A stretch of 64,000 nt of DNA, taken from Metabacillus endolithicus. GTDB taxonomy: Bacteria; Bacillota; Bacilli; Bacillales; Bacillaceae. The position numbers and the translations under genes were made by a program. Numbering within the stretch: position 1 is the first letter of the stretch; each line of letters opens with the position of its first letter. The notes beneath the pieces were generated by a model that saw nothing but the letters and a program-made list of their open reading frames with translations, ran no database searches and had not been told where the DNA came from. This document shows, piece by piece, positions 1-9,720 of the stretch. The DNA is taken from the NCBI RefSeq assembly GCF_023078335.1, contig NZ_CP095550.1, positions 434,001 to 498,000 on the forward strand, in the 5' to 3' direction.

Positions 1-794
1 CCCAGGAATGTAAGAATCGAACGTACAATATTTCCTTCTTCTAATAATACTCCTGAAACCGTATTCAGTAAAATCAAAACTAGTGGAATCATAATTAATG
101 AAGCAATTAATTTAAAGCTAGGTAACTCTTTGTCATACTCAATTTCTTCTAAGTTCATATAATCTGGAACAACAACATGTAATTTTTTCGAAATATATTT
201 TGCGAAAAGTGGTCCAGCAATGATCATCGCAGGAATACCTGCAATTGTACCGAATAAGATAACCCAACCTAGATCAGCACCGATTAAGTCAGCAACAGCA
301 ATAGGACCTGGTGTTGGAGGAATAAAGCTATGTGTTACAGCTAATCCTGCTAACAATGGAATACCATAGTATAATAATGATTTTCCTGTTTTCTTTGCTA
401 AACCATAAACGATTGGTACTAAGATGATAAATCCAACATCAAAGAATACCGGGATCGCTACAAGGAAACCTGTTACACCTAACGCCCACTGTGATTTATC
501 TTCACCAAATTTTTTAACAAGCGTTTGTGCTAAACGCTCAGCACCACCTGAAACTTCAAGCATTTGACCAAACATTGCACCTAAACCAACAACAACTGCT
601 ACGAATCCAAGGGTTCCACCCATACCGTTTTGCATTGAGGTCACAACTTCATTTAAAGGCATTCCTGCTAAAATACCTACAATTAAACTGACTAATAATA
701 ACGCAACGAATGCGTGTAATTTGGTACGAATAACTAAAAATAACAAAAGAAAAATTCCGGCTAATGCCACTAAAATTAACATTTGATCTGACAT
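1..794 (-). CDS. gntP: Gluconate permease GntP, partial (C-terminus outside window)
   Basis: Inner-membrane gluconate:H+ symporter of the GntP/DsdX family. The reading frame is open to the left window edge, so about 264 N-terminal residues of a usual ~448 are visible. It is a run of hydrophobic helices with the family-typical stretches GLGAMFGQMLEVSGGAERLA and SFIPPTPGPIAVA. The ATG at 792-794 follows an AAGGAAGG ribosome-binding site. It lies 94 bases downstream of the 6-phosphogluconate dehydrogenase gene on the same strand and is probably cotranscribed with it, so that import and oxidation of gluconate are coupled. Family assignment is secure; substrate is inferred from the neighbours. Confidence 0.93.
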   Translation of the reverse strand, partial: MSDQMLILVALAGIFLLLFLVIRTKLHAFVALLLVSLIVGILAGMPLNEVVTSMQNGMGGTLGFVAVVVGLGAMFGQMLEVSGGAERLAQTLVKKFGEDKSQWALGVTGFLVAIPVFFDVGFIILVPIVYGLAKKTGKSLLYYGIPLLAGLAVTHSFIPPTPGPIAVADLIGADLGWVILFGTIAGIPAMIIAGPLFAKYISKKLHVVVPDYMNLEEIEYDKELPSFKLIASLIMIPLVLILLNTVSGVLLEEGNIVRSILTFL

Positions 795-827
795 CTAGAA
801 CACTACCTTCCTTACTTGATTTGGGGT

Positions 828-863
828 AAGAAGAAAGCGCTGTTTTTAAAACGCTATCTTCTT
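828..863 (-). promoter_or_regulatory. Stem-loop between gnd and gntP
   Basis: A 12-base arm at 828-839 (AAGAAGAAAGCG) pairs with 852-863 (CGCTATCTTCTT) with one mismatch, leaving a 12-base loop. It sits between two genes of one operon and no T-run follows it on the minus strand. It is therefore more likely an mRNA-processing or stability hairpin than a full terminator. The structure is seen; the role is inferred. Confidence 0.45.
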
Positions 864-888
864 AGTCTTCCTAATTTTCGAAAAAAAT

Positions 889-1785
889 TTATTTTTTCTC
901 TACAGCATGTCCGCCAAATTCGTTACGAAGTGCTGCGACAACTTTACCTGTAAACGTATCATCTTCAAGCGAACGATATCTCATCATCAATGCCATCGTA
1001 ATAACAGGTGCAGCAGTTTGAAGATCAAGTGCCGTTTCAACCGTCCACTTTCCTTCACCAGATGAATGCATGATTCCTTTAATTCCTTCGAGCTTTTCAT
1101 CTTTAGAAAATGCATTTTCCGTTAACTCCATTAACCAAGAACGGATAACAGATCCATTGTTCCAAACTCTTGCGACTTTTTCGTAATCATAGTCAAATGG
1201 ACTTTTCTCAAGAAGATCAAATCCTTCCGCAATCGCTTGCATCATCCCGTATTCTATTCCGTTATGAACCATTTTCAGAAAATGACCACTACCTGCTTTT
1301 CCAGAATAAAGGTAACCGTTCTCAACTGTTATGTCTTTGAAAACCGGTTCAATTTCTTTAAAAACCTCTTCATTTCCACCTATCATTGTGCAAGCTCCAT
1401 TACGAGCACCATCTACACCACCACTTGTTCCACAATCAAAGAAATAAATTCCGTTCGTTTCACACTCTTCATTTCTTCTTAATGAATCTTTGTAGTGGGC
1501 ATTACCACCATCTATAATTCGATCTCCCTCTTCTAAATATGGAAGCAATTGTTCAAAAACAGATTGTGTTGCCTCTCCAGCTGGGACCATCATCCAAACG
1601 GTTCTTGGTTTTGATAGTTTACTAACCAACTCTTGAATTGAATTTGCTGTTTGTACTCCCATTGAGGAAATTTTTTTCATAGATTCTTCATTAACATCAA
1701 AGGCTACAACATCATACTCTTTATCTACTAAATTAAGAGATAACTGATATCCCATCTTTCCTAAGCCTATCATTCCTATTTGCAT
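889..1785 (-). CDS. gnd: 6-phosphogluconate dehydrogenase, decarboxylating, short NAD-type
   Basis: Oxidises 6-phosphogluconate to ribulose 5-phosphate and CO2 in the cytosol. The 298-residue length is that of the short, usually NAD-dependent class (B. subtilis YqeC-like), not the ~470-residue GntZ/GndA class. The Rossmann fingerprint GLGKMG is at residues 7-12, the substrate loop CGTSGGVDGARNG near 118-130, and the catalytic-helix motif KMVHNGIEYG near 171-180. The ATG has an AGGAG site six to seven bases upstream. With gntP downstream and an RpiR regulator divergent, it forms a gluconate-use module. A gluconate kinase is not in the window. Confidence 0.93.
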   Translation of the reverse strand: MQIGMIGLGKMGYQLSLNLVDKEYDVVAFDVNEESMKKISSMGVQTANSIQELVSKLSKPRTVWMMVPAGEATQSVFEQLLPYLEEGDRIIDGGNAHYKDSLRRNEECETNGIYFFDCGTSGGVDGARNGACTMIGGNEEVFKEIEPVFKDITVENGYLYSGKAGSGHFLKMVHNGIEYGMMQAIAEGFDLLEKSPFDYDYEKVARVWNNGSVIRSWLMELTENAFSKDEKLEGIKGIMHSSGEGKWTVETALDLQTAAPVITMALMMRYRSLEDDTFTGKVVAALRNEFGGHAVEKK

Positions 1786-1832
1786 GTGTATTTCTCCTAA
1801 CTGTTTACGGAATAAATTTTCTTGATATCTTT

Positions 1833-1860
1833 ATTATATGAAAAAAAATTCTTTTTGCAA
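1833..1860 (-). promoter_or_regulatory. Sigma-A promoter of gnd-gntP
   Basis: On the minus strand TTGCAA (1855-1860) and TATAAT (1833-1838) are separated by 16 bases, about 50 bases before the gnd start. The -10 is a consensus match. The -35 is overlapped by a cre site, the classic arrangement for CcpA repression. Confidence 0.65.
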
Positions 1861-1869
1861 GCGATTCCA
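1856..1869. promoter_or_regulatory. CcpA-binding cre site
   Basis: TGCAAGCGATTCCA fits the relaxed cre consensus TGNAANCGNWWNCA at every fixed position. It overlaps the -35 element of the gnd-gntP promoter, so CcpA bound here would block RNA polymerase when glucose is present. B. subtilis gluconate genes are known to be under catabolite repression, which agrees. Confidence 0.6.
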
Positions 1870-1935
1870 GAAAAATATTTTTTCTTTTTGTGAAATTTAG
1901 TATAATAAAAGAAAGCCTATCAGGAGGGAAGATTT

Positions 1936-2790
1936 ATGAAAAAAACTCAGGAGCCTTGTTTGGTCACGATTCGCAAGCTCTATCCAAAGTTCAGTGTTAC
2001 AGAAAGAAAGATTGCCGATTATATTTTAAAAAACCCAAATAAAATTATTCATTCTTCCATTAATCAATTAGCAGAAGATTTAGAGGTTGCCGATTCAACT
2101 GTTTTCCGTTTTTGTAAACGACTTGGGTATAAAGGGTATCAAGCAATGAAAATTGCCCTTGCATCCGAAGTTGTCTCGCCTATTCAGGATATTCATGAAA
2201 AAGTTACGGAGGGTGACACGGTTGATACAGTGGCTTCAAAAGTATTTCGATCAAATATAAAGACGATTGAAGATTCATTATCTGTGTTAAATGAGGAACA
2301 TTTACAAGCAGCTGTTGATTGCATGATTAGTGCAAATTCGATTGAATTTTTTGGGAGCGGCGGTTCAAGCATTATCGCCCTTGATGCCTATCACAAACTG
2401 GTGCGAACAGGCTTAAAGGTTCACTCTGTTATTGATACACACTTCCAGCTAATGGCAGCATCGCAAATGACGGAAAAAGACTGCGCCGTTTTTATTTCTC
2501 ATTCAGGTTCTTCGAAAGATATTCTTCATATCTTGAATGTAGTAAAATCCACGGGAGCGAAAATGATCGCAATTACCAATTATGCGAAGTCTCCGTTAAG
2601 TGCAGCCGTTGATATTCCTCTCTATACAGTGTCTGAGGAAACCGAATATCGATCAGAAGCTTTATCATCTCGAATCGCACAACTAACGCTAATTGATGTT
2701 CTTTATGTGAATATTTTATTAAAACGTGGCAATGAAGGAAAAGAAGCATTAAAGAAAATGCGTGAGGCTATTCTTGTGAAGAGGATTTAA
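1936..2790 (+). CDS. RpiR/MurR-family transcriptional regulator
   Basis: A 284-residue regulator with an N-terminal HTH_6 DNA-binding domain (about 1-77; recognition region around LAEDLEVADSTVFRFCKRLG) and a C-terminal SIS sugar-phosphate-binding domain (about 120-260; FFGSGGSSIIALDAYHK). RpiR proteins sense phosphosugars. It is divergent from gnd-gntP with a 150-base shared promoter region, so a role as gluconate/6-phosphogluconate-responsive regulator is the natural inference. A TATAAT at 1901-1906 is its likely -10, with a poor -35. The ATG follows AGGAGG. The operator is not identified. Confidence 0.9.
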   Translation: MKKTQEPCLVTIRKLYPKFSVTERKIADYILKNPNKIIHSSINQLAEDLEVADSTVFRFCKRLGYKGYQAMKIALASEVVSPIQDIHEKVTEGDTVDTVASKVFRSNIKTIEDSLSVLNEEHLQAAVDCMISANSIEFFGSGGSSIIALDAYHKLVRTGLKVHSVIDTHFQLMAASQMTEKDCAVFISHSGSSKDILHILNVVKSTGAKMIAITNYAKSPLSAAVDIPLYTVSEETEYRSEALSSRIAQLTLIDVLYVNILLKRGNEGKEALKKMREAILVKRI

Positions 2791-2801
2791 CAGAAGCTAT
2801 T

Positions 2802-2846
2802 AACACAAAAAACACCTCCCAGAGAAGAGGTGTTTTTGTGTTTTTT
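2802..2846. terminator. Bidirectional intrinsic terminator
   Basis: A ~16-base stem with one bulge pairs 2802-2818 with 2827-2842, followed by T-runs in both directions. It sits between the convergent regulator and chemoreceptor genes and serves both. Confidence 0.85.
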
Positions 2847-4845
2847 AAACTTTAAACTTACTGATCATTTCTCTCAGGTTTACTGCCATTTCACTCAATG
2901 ATTGAGCAGATGTAGCAATCTCCTCCATAGATCCTAATTGTTCTTCTGATGAAGAAGCAACTTCCTGTGTACTTGCTGTTGTTTCTTTAGTAATATTTGA
3001 TATCTCACCGAAAGAAACTGCAGCCTCAGCCGTAACAACTGAAATTTCTTGAGCAGTAGCTGCCATTTGATCTATTTGTTCTGAAACAAGTTTCGTTGAT
3101 TCTATAATTTCGAAAAAATTTCCTTGTGTTCTATTTGCTAGCTCTAATCCATCATTAACGTCTTGTGTCACCTGACCCATTCCTTTAAGTGAGCTAATCA
3201 TTTCGTATTGTATGGATGAAATTAGTTGGCGAATTTGATCAGAAGATTTTTTCGATTCTTCAGCTAACTTTCTCACCTCATCTGCAACAACTGCAAATCC
3301 TTTCCCCTGTTCACCTGCACGAGCCGCTTCAATCGCTGCATTTAATGCTAATAAATTGGTTTGATCAGCAATACCTGTTATGACTTCAACGATATTTCCA
3401 ATTTGTTTTGAGCGCTCGTCAAGTGATTTAATCATTTCATTTGATGTTTGAACAGATGATTGAATCGACTTCATTTGTTCTACAGTTTGTTTTACAGACT
3501 CTCCACCTGTTTGAGCTTTATCAATAGTGCTTTGTGACGTTTCTGAAATGGATGAAGATGAAATAGCAATTTGAGAAATTCCCATTGCCATCGTTTCTAA
3601 TGCTTTTTCACTGTGAGAAACTTTTTCACTCTGAGAATCCGCTCCGCTTGCTACTTCCTGGATAGCAGTTGTTATATACTCTGTTGTCGTCTTAGATTCC
3701 TCTGCACTGGCAGTTAACTCTTCAGAATGAGCAGCAACAAGCTCTGAGCTCTGATTTACCTCTTGTATAAGTTCTTTTAAATTTCCTGACATTGTATTAA
3801 TACTACTTGTTAATATTCCTATTTCATCTTTTGTTCTAACCTCTATATTTTCTCCCGTTAAATCACCTTCTGCAATTTTCTTAATGTGACGAGTAACATT
3901 TGTAAGAGGTTTACTTATTGAATTAGAAACGAATATAGCTAATAACACAATTAGGATAAATGAAATTCCAAAGATTAAAAAGGTCATATTTTTAATATGG
4001 TTTGTTGCTGAAAGGACTAGTTCAATTGGTGTTTTAAAATATAATACATAACCAGAAATTTCAATTGGTGTATATGCAATTACATATTCCTTTCCTTCAT
4101 CTTCTACGATTGAATATCCGGATTCTGTTTTTCCTTTTTTAATTAATTGCTGAACATCTTGTGAAATTGACGTTTCTTCAACAGCTTTTCCAACCCAGTC
4201 TTTTGTTGGGTGTACTTGTAAAATACCTTCGTTGTCTACCAAGTTCGGAATGATTGATTTTTCTATATTACTCCCTACAAACTCTTGAATAACAAGCTCA
4301 AAATTTACCGAAGCTGACAAAACTCCAAGAATCTCACCTTTTTCATCTTTAACAGGAGTTGCGAGAACTAAAATTCTGTTACCGGTTGCTTTTGACGTCA
4401 ATACATTGGAAATATTACTCTCGCCCTTTAAACCTTGCTTGAAATACTCGCGATCTGCAAGATTCATCACACCAATATTTTCTTCCGTTGTATGAGCTCT
4501 AACAATTCCTTCTTTATCCGTGAAAACGACAGTTTCATAAGCTTCTGATTGGTCTTTTATTTTTTTTATAAAGCTTAACTGTCGTTTTGGATTTAGAGAG
4601 CTCATTGTATCTGTTTTTGAGGCTAGCTGTATCTCACTCATTCTTTTGTCTAGCCATTGTTCTATACTGTTTGAAGTACTTTTTGCTAAATCTCTTAGCC
4701 CTACTTCCTCTTTCTTTATTAATTCCTTACTGTTAAGTGAGTAAATAATGGCAGATGCAGTTCCTAATGGGACTAGTCCAATTAGTAAGAAAATAATAAT
4801 GAGCTTTGTTCTTATCTTTTTGATCGAAAAAATAGATTTTTTCAT
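2845..4845 (-). CDS. Methyl-accepting chemotaxis protein, dCache type
   Basis: A 666-residue membrane chemoreceptor of the size of B. subtilis McpA/TlpA. In order: a TM helix at about 14-33, an extracellular double-Cache ligand domain (about 35-275), a second TM (about 285-310), HAMP (about 310-365) and the methyl-accepting signalling domain. The highly conserved hairpin tip, including [20 protein letters not shown], is intact. The ATG at 4845 was chosen because AGGGGGA precedes it; an in-frame upstream ATG lacks a site. It signals through CheA/CheW. Related Cache receptors bind amino or organic acids, but the ligand here cannot be read from sequence. Confidence 0.92.
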   Translation of the reverse strand: MKKSIFSIKKIRTKLIIIFLLIGLVPLGTASAIIYSLNSKELIKKEEVGLRDLAKSTSNSIEQWLDKRMSEIQLASKTDTMSSLNPKRQLSFIKKIKDQSEAYETVVFTDKEGIVRAHTTEENIGVMNLADREYFKQGLKGESNISNVLTSKATGNRILVLATPVKDEKGEILGVLSASVNFELVIQEFVGSNIEKSIIPNLVDNEGILQVHPTKDWVGKAVEETSISQDVQQLIKKGKTESGYSIVEDEGKEYVIAYTPIEISGYVLYFKTPIELVLSATNHIKNMTFLIFGISFILIVLLAIFVSNSISKPLTNVTRHIKKIAEGDLTGENIEVRTKDEIGILTSSINTMSGNLKELIQEVNQSSELVAAHSEELTASAEESKTTTEYITTAIQEVASGADSQSEKVSHSEKALETMAMGISQIAISSSSISETSQSTIDKAQTGGESVKQTVEQMKSIQSSVQTSNEMIKSLDERSKQIGNIVEVITGIADQTNLLALNAAIEAARAGEQGKGFAVVADEVRKLAEESKKSSDQIRQLISSIQYEMISSLKGMGQVTQDVNDGLELANRTQGNFFEIIESTKLVSEQIDQMAATAQEISVVTAEAAVSFGEISNITKETTASTQEVASSSEEQLGSMEEIATSAQSLSEMAVNLREMISKFKV

Positions 4846-4991
4846 ATTTGACTTCCCCCTTAAATAAATATACATTAGTATCTTTATTTATAGGTCTATC
4901 GGATAAAAAAGAAAAGTCGATTTTTGTTACTTTTTAGGATTAGTTAGGTATATATACCTAATAATATCATTTAAAAATTACTAAAGCATAA

Positions 4992-5030
4992 AAAACAGAG
5001 AAGACAAACCATCATTGTCTTCTCTGTTTT
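4992..5030 (-). terminator. Intrinsic terminator of pepF
   Basis: A perfect 16-base stem (4992-5007 with 5015-5030) with a 7-base loop begins just beyond the pepF stop codon, followed by a T-rich tract on the minus strand. Confidence 0.85.
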
Positions 5031-5033
5031 GAA

Positions 5034-6821
5034 TTATAATGAAGAAAATTCCTCAACAAGTTCCTTGAATTTCTTTAATGAGTTTTCAATCGGATATGGT
5101 GCAGTTAAATCCACACCGGTACTTTTTAATAATTCCAATGGATAATCAGCACTTCCACTTTTTAAAAATTCCAAGTAAGAATGTAATGTTTTTTCATCAC
5201 CTTCTAAAATTTTTGTAGCAAGGTGAATAGCTGAAGCAAAGCCTGTCGCGTATTTATACACATAAAAAGGACGGTAGAAATGAGGAATTCTTGACCAGCC
5301 GTATTTTACCTCTTCATCAAAAACAACTTCATCTCCGTAATATTCACGGAACAACCCCTCATATGTTGTATTAAAAACTTCTACATTAAGTGGCATTCCC
5401 TTCTCTGCCATTTCATGTGTTTTCATTTCAAATTCTGCAAACATGACTTGTGTAAAAAATGTTCCTTTAAATTGATCAATAAAATGATTAACCAAATGCT
5501 TTCGTACATCTGCATTTTCTTCTTTATCTAAAAGGTAGTTAATTAAAAGCACTTCGTTAACAGTAGAAGCAACTTCTGCAACAAATATGCTGTAGCGCGC
5601 TGTGATTTGTGGTTGATGTAACGAGCTTAACTTGCTATGAACACCATGACCGCATTCATGAACCAAAGTAAACAAACTGTCCAAATTGTCTTGATGGTTT
5701 AAAAGAATATACGGATGAACGCCATAAACTCCAAGGTTATATGCACCCGATCGCTTACCTGGTGTTTCCCTCACATCAAGATATCGGTTTTCCTTAAATT
5801 CCCTTAGTGTTTTGATGTAATCTTCGCCTAATGGTGAAAGAGCTTCACACATGATCTCATATGCCTTGTCATATGTTATTTCTTGCTTTACACCACTTAC
5901 TAATGGAACGCTTAAATCATATTGTCTAAGTTCATCAAGTTGTAATTTTTGCTTACGAAGCTTAGAGTATTGATGCAAAGATGAGATATTTTGCTTCGTT
6001 GTTTCAATTAAATTCTCATATACTTCTCTAGGAACATTATCACCAAATAATGCTTTCTCTAAGGCAGAAGGGTAATTTCGTAACTTTGCCATTGTGACGT
6101 TGTTTTTAATAGCAGATGACAAAGTCGAAGCGATCGAATTTTTGAGTTGCAGATATGGTTTATAATATGCTTTGTATGCTTCTTTACGTTTTTCTCGATT
6201 TTCATCCTCGATTATTTTTGCATACATGCCTCTTGTTAATTCAACTTTTTCACCATCATCGCTTGTTACTTCTCCAAACTTGATATCAGCATTGTTCATC
6301 ATGCCAAATGTGTGACTTGGTGAAGATAGAGCTTCACCAAGCTTTGAAATCACTTCTTCTTGCTCTTTACTTAATACATGCTTTTTGTAACGGAATGATT
6401 CCCATAAGTCTTCCTCGAAATACTCAAGCTTTTGTTCTGATGTTATGTATTCTTTTAATGTTTCTTCCTTTAAGCTCAAAAGAAATGGCATAAAAAAAGA
6501 AGTTGATGAGCCAGCTTTTATACTTAGTTGTTTAGCACGTTCTAAAAGCGATTGTGAACTTGTTTCTCGTGTATCTTCATCCACATTTAACATTGCATAC
6601 GCATAAAGCTTGTTAAAGGTAAAAGACATTTCTTCCTTTTTCTTTAAAAATGAGTAAAGTGATGGGCCGTCATGAATATTTCCGTCAAAACTCTTTAATT
6701 CTTCTACTTTTTCATTAATTGTATTATAGTCTTTCTCCCAATCTTTCAGGTCTGAATAAAGGTCATCTAAATTCCATTTTTCCTCAATCGGAACATCTTT
6801 TCTGGAAGTGTATGTTGTCAT
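5034..6821 (-). CDS. pepF: Oligoendopeptidase F
   Basis: Cytoplasmic zinc metallopeptidase of family M3 that cleaves short peptides of roughly 7-17 residues. Length of 595 residues is typical. The zinc-binding HECGH motif lies near residue 390 within HECGHGVHSKLSS, and the third ligand region EVASTVNEVLL follows. The N-terminal helical PepF domain and C-terminal catalytic M3 domain are complete. ATG with AAGGGGAGA upstream. It is a single gene with its own terminator. In Bacillus, PepF is linked to peptide turnover and sporulation-related peptides; any specific role here is not shown. Confidence 0.95.
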   Translation of the reverse strand: MTTYTSRKDVPIEEKWNLDDLYSDLKDWEKDYNTINEKVEELKSFDGNIHDGPSLYSFLKKKEEMSFTFNKLYAYAMLNVDEDTRETSSQSLLERAKQLSIKAGSSTSFFMPFLLSLKEETLKEYITSEQKLEYFEEDLWESFRYKKHVLSKEQEEVISKLGEALSSPSHTFGMMNNADIKFGEVTSDDGEKVELTRGMYAKIIEDENREKRKEAYKAYYKPYLQLKNSIASTLSSAIKNNVTMAKLRNYPSALEKALFGDNVPREVYENLIETTKQNISSLHQYSKLRKQKLQLDELRQYDLSVPLVSGVKQEITYDKAYEIMCEALSPLGEDYIKTLREFKENRYLDVRETPGKRSGAYNLGVYGVHPYILLNHQDNLDSLFTLVHECGHGVHSKLSSLHQPQITARYSIFVAEVASTVNEVLLINYLLDKEENADVRKHLVNHFIDQFKGTFFTQVMFAEFEMKTHEMAEKGMPLNVEVFNTTYEGLFREYYGDEVVFDEEVKYGWSRIPHFYRPFYVYKYATGFASAIHLATKILEGDEKTLHSYLEFLKSGSADYPLELLKSTGVDLTAPYPIENSLKKFKELVEEFSSL

Positions 6822-6891
6822 GAAATCTCCCCTTTCTAAAAGGTGCCTTTACTACTATATTCTACGTCTGTTGTTTTTACCCTTTTCATTA

Positions 6892-7353
6892 TTAAATTTG
6901 CTCAGTACGCTGCTTTCCTTCGTCAGTTACAGCAAATTTACGCGACATCTTTTTTATCTTTTCAACTTTACGGAACCGTAAAGCTGACCAATCCTCATCT
7001 ATGGCTATTTGCCGAACCGGTTCATATCCCTCCGCAGCTAATAATCCACCAACTGTTTCACGGCTGCAGTCAGAACCCTTATATGTTTTTGATGATTTTT
7101 TAGGGTAACAAATCCAAAATAAACCATCTTCCTTAATAGCTTGTACTGCTACTTGAGCAAGAGACTTCAATTGATCATTTGCTGTACCGAAAATCTGTAC
7201 AAAATCATACTCATCGCTTTTAGCTTCGTTATGAACGTCTCCTGTAAAGGATGAAATAACTTCATTGTAGGAATTAGGGTGATTCATTATCAGCACTGGT
7301 TGTCCACTATCTTTAAATTGTAGTTTCTTCAGTATTGGATTACTTTCTACCAT
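6892..7353 (-). CDS. DUF3052-like hypothetical protein
   Basis: A 153-residue soluble protein without signal peptide or membrane helix. The N-terminal half (LKKLQFKDSGQPVLIMNHP... SFTGDV) and the WICYPKKSSK segment near residue 93 resemble the DUF3052 family, whose function is unknown. The C-terminus is basic. ATG preceded by GGAGTG. It lies upstream of pepF on the same strand with a ~70-base gap, so cotranscription is possible. Family call is from pattern memory and is moderate. Confidence 0.65.
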   Translation of the reverse strand: MVESNPILKKLQFKDSGQPVLIMNHPNSYNEVISSFTGDVHNEAKSDEYDFVQIFGTANDQLKSLAQVAVQAIKEDGLFWICYPKKSSKTYKGSDCSRETVGGLLAAEGYEPVRQIAIDEDWSALRFRKVEKIKKMSRKFAVTDEGKQRTEQI

Positions 7354-7524
7354 GTGGTGTCACTCCATTCTAAATTTACATTATCCTATATATATCACTT
7401 TCCTCAAATGAAACGCAATGCGAAAATAAACTGACTATTAACAAAGTTTATAGAAGTTCCATTTCACCAACTGTTACGTTAAAAAACTGTATAGTTTACA
7501 TAATAATATTATCTAATTAATTAA

Positions 7525-7554
7525 AAAACAGGACATCAAACATTGTCCTGTTTT
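7525..7554 (-). terminator. Terminator of the leucine-degradation operon
   Basis: An 11-base stem (7525-7535 with 7544-7554) follows, on the minus strand, the enoyl-CoA hydratase stop at 7559-7561 and ends in a T-run. Its position right after the repaired stop supports the frameshift correction of that gene. Confidence 0.8.
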
Positions 7555-7558
7555 CCTC

Positions 7559-8343
7559 TTATTCTCCTATATAATGCGGTTTTCGCTTTTCTTTAAATGC
7601 CTTTAACCCTTCTAATCGATCCTTTGTTGGGATGGTCATTTCATATGCTGCTCTCTCAATACTTAGCCTGTTGTTAGGTTAACATGATACCCTTCATTAA
7701 TCGCTTTTTTCGCTTGCGTAATAGCAATTGGAGCGTTCTGAGCAATTTCCCTGGCAATCTCAATTGCCTTCCTTCCTACATTCTCAGGCTCTTCAACATA
7801 TTCTACTAAGCCTATTTGGAGCGCTTCTTCTGCGGCTATTTTTCTAGCAGTGAAAATTAATTCCTTTGCTTTTCCTTTTCCTATTAACTGAGGCAATCTT
7901 TGCGTTCCCCCTGCACCAGGAATGATTCCAAGTGATGTTTCCGTTAATCCAAGTTTAGCAGTTCGGGAAGCAACTCGAATATCACACGCTAAAGCAAGCT
8001 CCAACCCTCCACCAAATGCAGCTCCATTAATTGCCGCAATCACGGGCTGAGGCAAAGTTTCTAGTTTATTTATTGTCTCTCTAATCAAAGATACTGTTTT
8101 TTTTACTGAAATAGCATCCATTTCTGAACGTTCCTTTAAATCAGCTCCTGCACAGAACACTTTTCCCCCAGATCCTGTTATCACAATACATCTAATGCTT
8201 TGTTCATATTTAGCAAGCTCAAAAGCTTCTTGAAGTTCTTTTAACATAGTAATAGACAATGCATTTGCTGCTTTAGGGCGATTTAATTCAATCTTTAAAA
8301 TACCTTCATTTATAACTGTTATGATTGCTTTGTTATTCATCAA
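7559..8343 (-). pseudogene. yngF: Enoyl-CoA hydratase (methylglutaconyl-CoA hydratase type), frameshifted as sequenced
   Basis: Hydrates an enoyl-CoA; in this operon the expected substrate is 3-methylglutaconyl-CoA. The crotonase core is intact: oxyanion region NGAAFGGGLELALACD and the second glutamate region ETSLGIIPGAGGTQRL. As sequenced the frame ends after residue 226. In the next frame the C-terminus continues as [20 protein letters not shown] and ends at 7559. Adding one T at about 7662-7666 (GGC-TTA-AGT) gives an uninterrupted 261-residue protein, the normal length. A sequencing error is more likely than decay because every catalytic residue is kept. Last gene of the operon. Confidence 0.9.
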
Positions 8344-8354
8344 TACATCTTCTC

Positions 8355-9695
8355 CTACCGACCGAAGTATTTTGCCAGAAAATTAGTTGTTGTATCACCA
8401 GATTGAAATGCACTATGTTCAACAATCTCTCTAAGAATAGGAATATTTGTTTTAATACCTCCAACGTGGTATTCAGATAATGCAAGTTGAAGTTTTTTGA
8501 TCGCATCCTCACGATCTTTTCCCTTAACTATTAACTTTGCAATCATCGGATCGTAGTAAGGAGTAACAATTGATTGCTCATGTACCCCGAGCTCATGCCT
8601 AATTTTATCTACTTCTGGTAAGGAAAGAGAAGTAATAGTCCCAGGTGAAGGATAAAAGGTTTTCGGATCTTCCGCATAGATTCGAACTTCAATGGAATGT
8701 CCATTTAGAGGTATTTGTTCTTGAGAAAAACGCAACAATTCTCCTGCTGCCAACCGCAGCTGTTCTTCGACTAGATCAATTCCGGTAATTTCTTCTGTTA
8801 CAGGATGCTCGACCTGTAACCTTGTATTCATTTCAAGAAAATAGAAGCTTTTGTTTTCATCTACTAAAAACTCAATTGTTCCTGCATTTTGATAGCCTAT
8901 TGCCTTTGCTGCTTGAACAGCTGTTTCCCCTATATTTTTTCTTAAGTCATAATCTACAAAAGCTGATGGAGCTTCTTCTACGATTTTTTGATGTCTTCTT
9001 TGTATCGAACATTCCCTTTCCCATAGATACACAGTATTTCCTTTGCTATCTGCTAAAAGTTGTATTTCAATATGTCTCGGGTTTTCGATGTACTTTTCTA
9101 AATACATCTCTCCGTTGCCGAAAAATGCAATGGCTCTTTTTTGATTTCCTTCAAAAGCCTTTACCATTTCTTCATCATTTCTAACAATCTGCATTCCTAT
9201 TCCACCGCCACCAGAAGAGGCCTTTAACATGATTGGATAACCAATTTCTTTTGCAACCTTAACTGCTTGTTCTGAATTTGATAAAGAAGTTAAAATACCA
9301 GGAACAACAGGTACTCCGGCTTGCTTCATTATTTTACGTGCTTCAATTTTACTTCCCATGCTAGCAATTACCTGCGGAGACGGTCCAACAAAAACAAGTC
9401 CCTCTTCTTCACATTTTCTAGCAAACTCTGGATTTTCAGATAATAGTCCGTAGCCTGGATGAACAGCTTCAGCACCTACCTCTTTTGCAATTTCAATAAT
9501 AGTATCGATCTTTAAATAACTGTCTGCCACACGTGGCCCACCTACCAGATATGCTTCATCAGCAAATCGTCTGTGTGGAGCGTCCTGATCTGCCTCAGAA
9601 TAGATAGCAACTGTTCTAATACCTAATGATTTGCATGTTCTCATAATTCGAACCGCAATTTCTCCTCGATTTGCAACAAGTATCTTTTTGAACAA
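8355..9695 (-). CDS. yngH: Biotin carboxylase subunit of methylcrotonyl-CoA (acyl-CoA) carboxylase
   Basis: ATP-dependent carboxylation of the biotin carrier. 446 residues, the size of YngH/AccC with no fused biotin domain. Visible: N-terminal KILVANRGEIAVRI, ATP-grasp glycine loop KASSGGGGIGMQ, and the catalytic EMNTRLQVEHPVTEEITG. The start is the TTG at 9693-9695, eight bases after GGAGGTG; an in-frame ATG farther up lies inside the preceding gene and has no site. It works with the separate 70-residue carrier (13386-13598) and carboxyltransferase (10906-12433). Housekeeping acetyl-CoA carboxylase is a less likely role because of the leucine-pathway neighbours. Confidence 0.93.
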   Translation of the reverse strand: MFKKILVANRGEIAVRIMRTCKSLGIRTVAIYSEADQDAPHRRFADEAYLVGGPRVADSYLKIDTIIEIAKEVGAEAVHPGYGLLSENPEFARKCEEEGLVFVGPSPQVIASMGSKIEARKIMKQAGVPVVPGILTSLSNSEQAVKVAKEIGYPIMLKASSGGGGIGMQIVRNDEEMVKAFEGNQKRAIAFFGNGEMYLEKYIENPRHIEIQLLADSKGNTVYLWERECSIQRRHQKIVEEAPSAFVDYDLRKNIGETAVQAAKAIGYQNAGTIEFLVDENKSFYFLEMNTRLQVEHPVTEEITGIDLVEEQLRLAAGELLRFSQEQIPLNGHSIEVRIYAEDPKTFYPSPGTITSLSLPEVDKIRHELGVHEQSIVTPYYDPMIAKLIVKGKDREDAIKKLQLALSEYHVGGIKTNIPILREIVEHSAFQSGDTTTNFLAKYFGR

Positions 9696-9720
9696 ATGAA
9701 GTACACCTCCATTTTTATCA

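Noticed and set aside
840..853. cre-like AGAAAGCGCTGTTT between gnd and gntP
   Set aside because: First and next-to-last fixed positions of the cre consensus are wrong; it is better explained as part of the stem-loop.
4885..4965. Possible SigD (flagellar) promoter before the chemoreceptor, from a TCCGATAG element on the minus strand
   Set aside because: The -10 resembles GCCGATAA but no TAAA lies at the required ~15-base distance, so the evidence is too weak to list.
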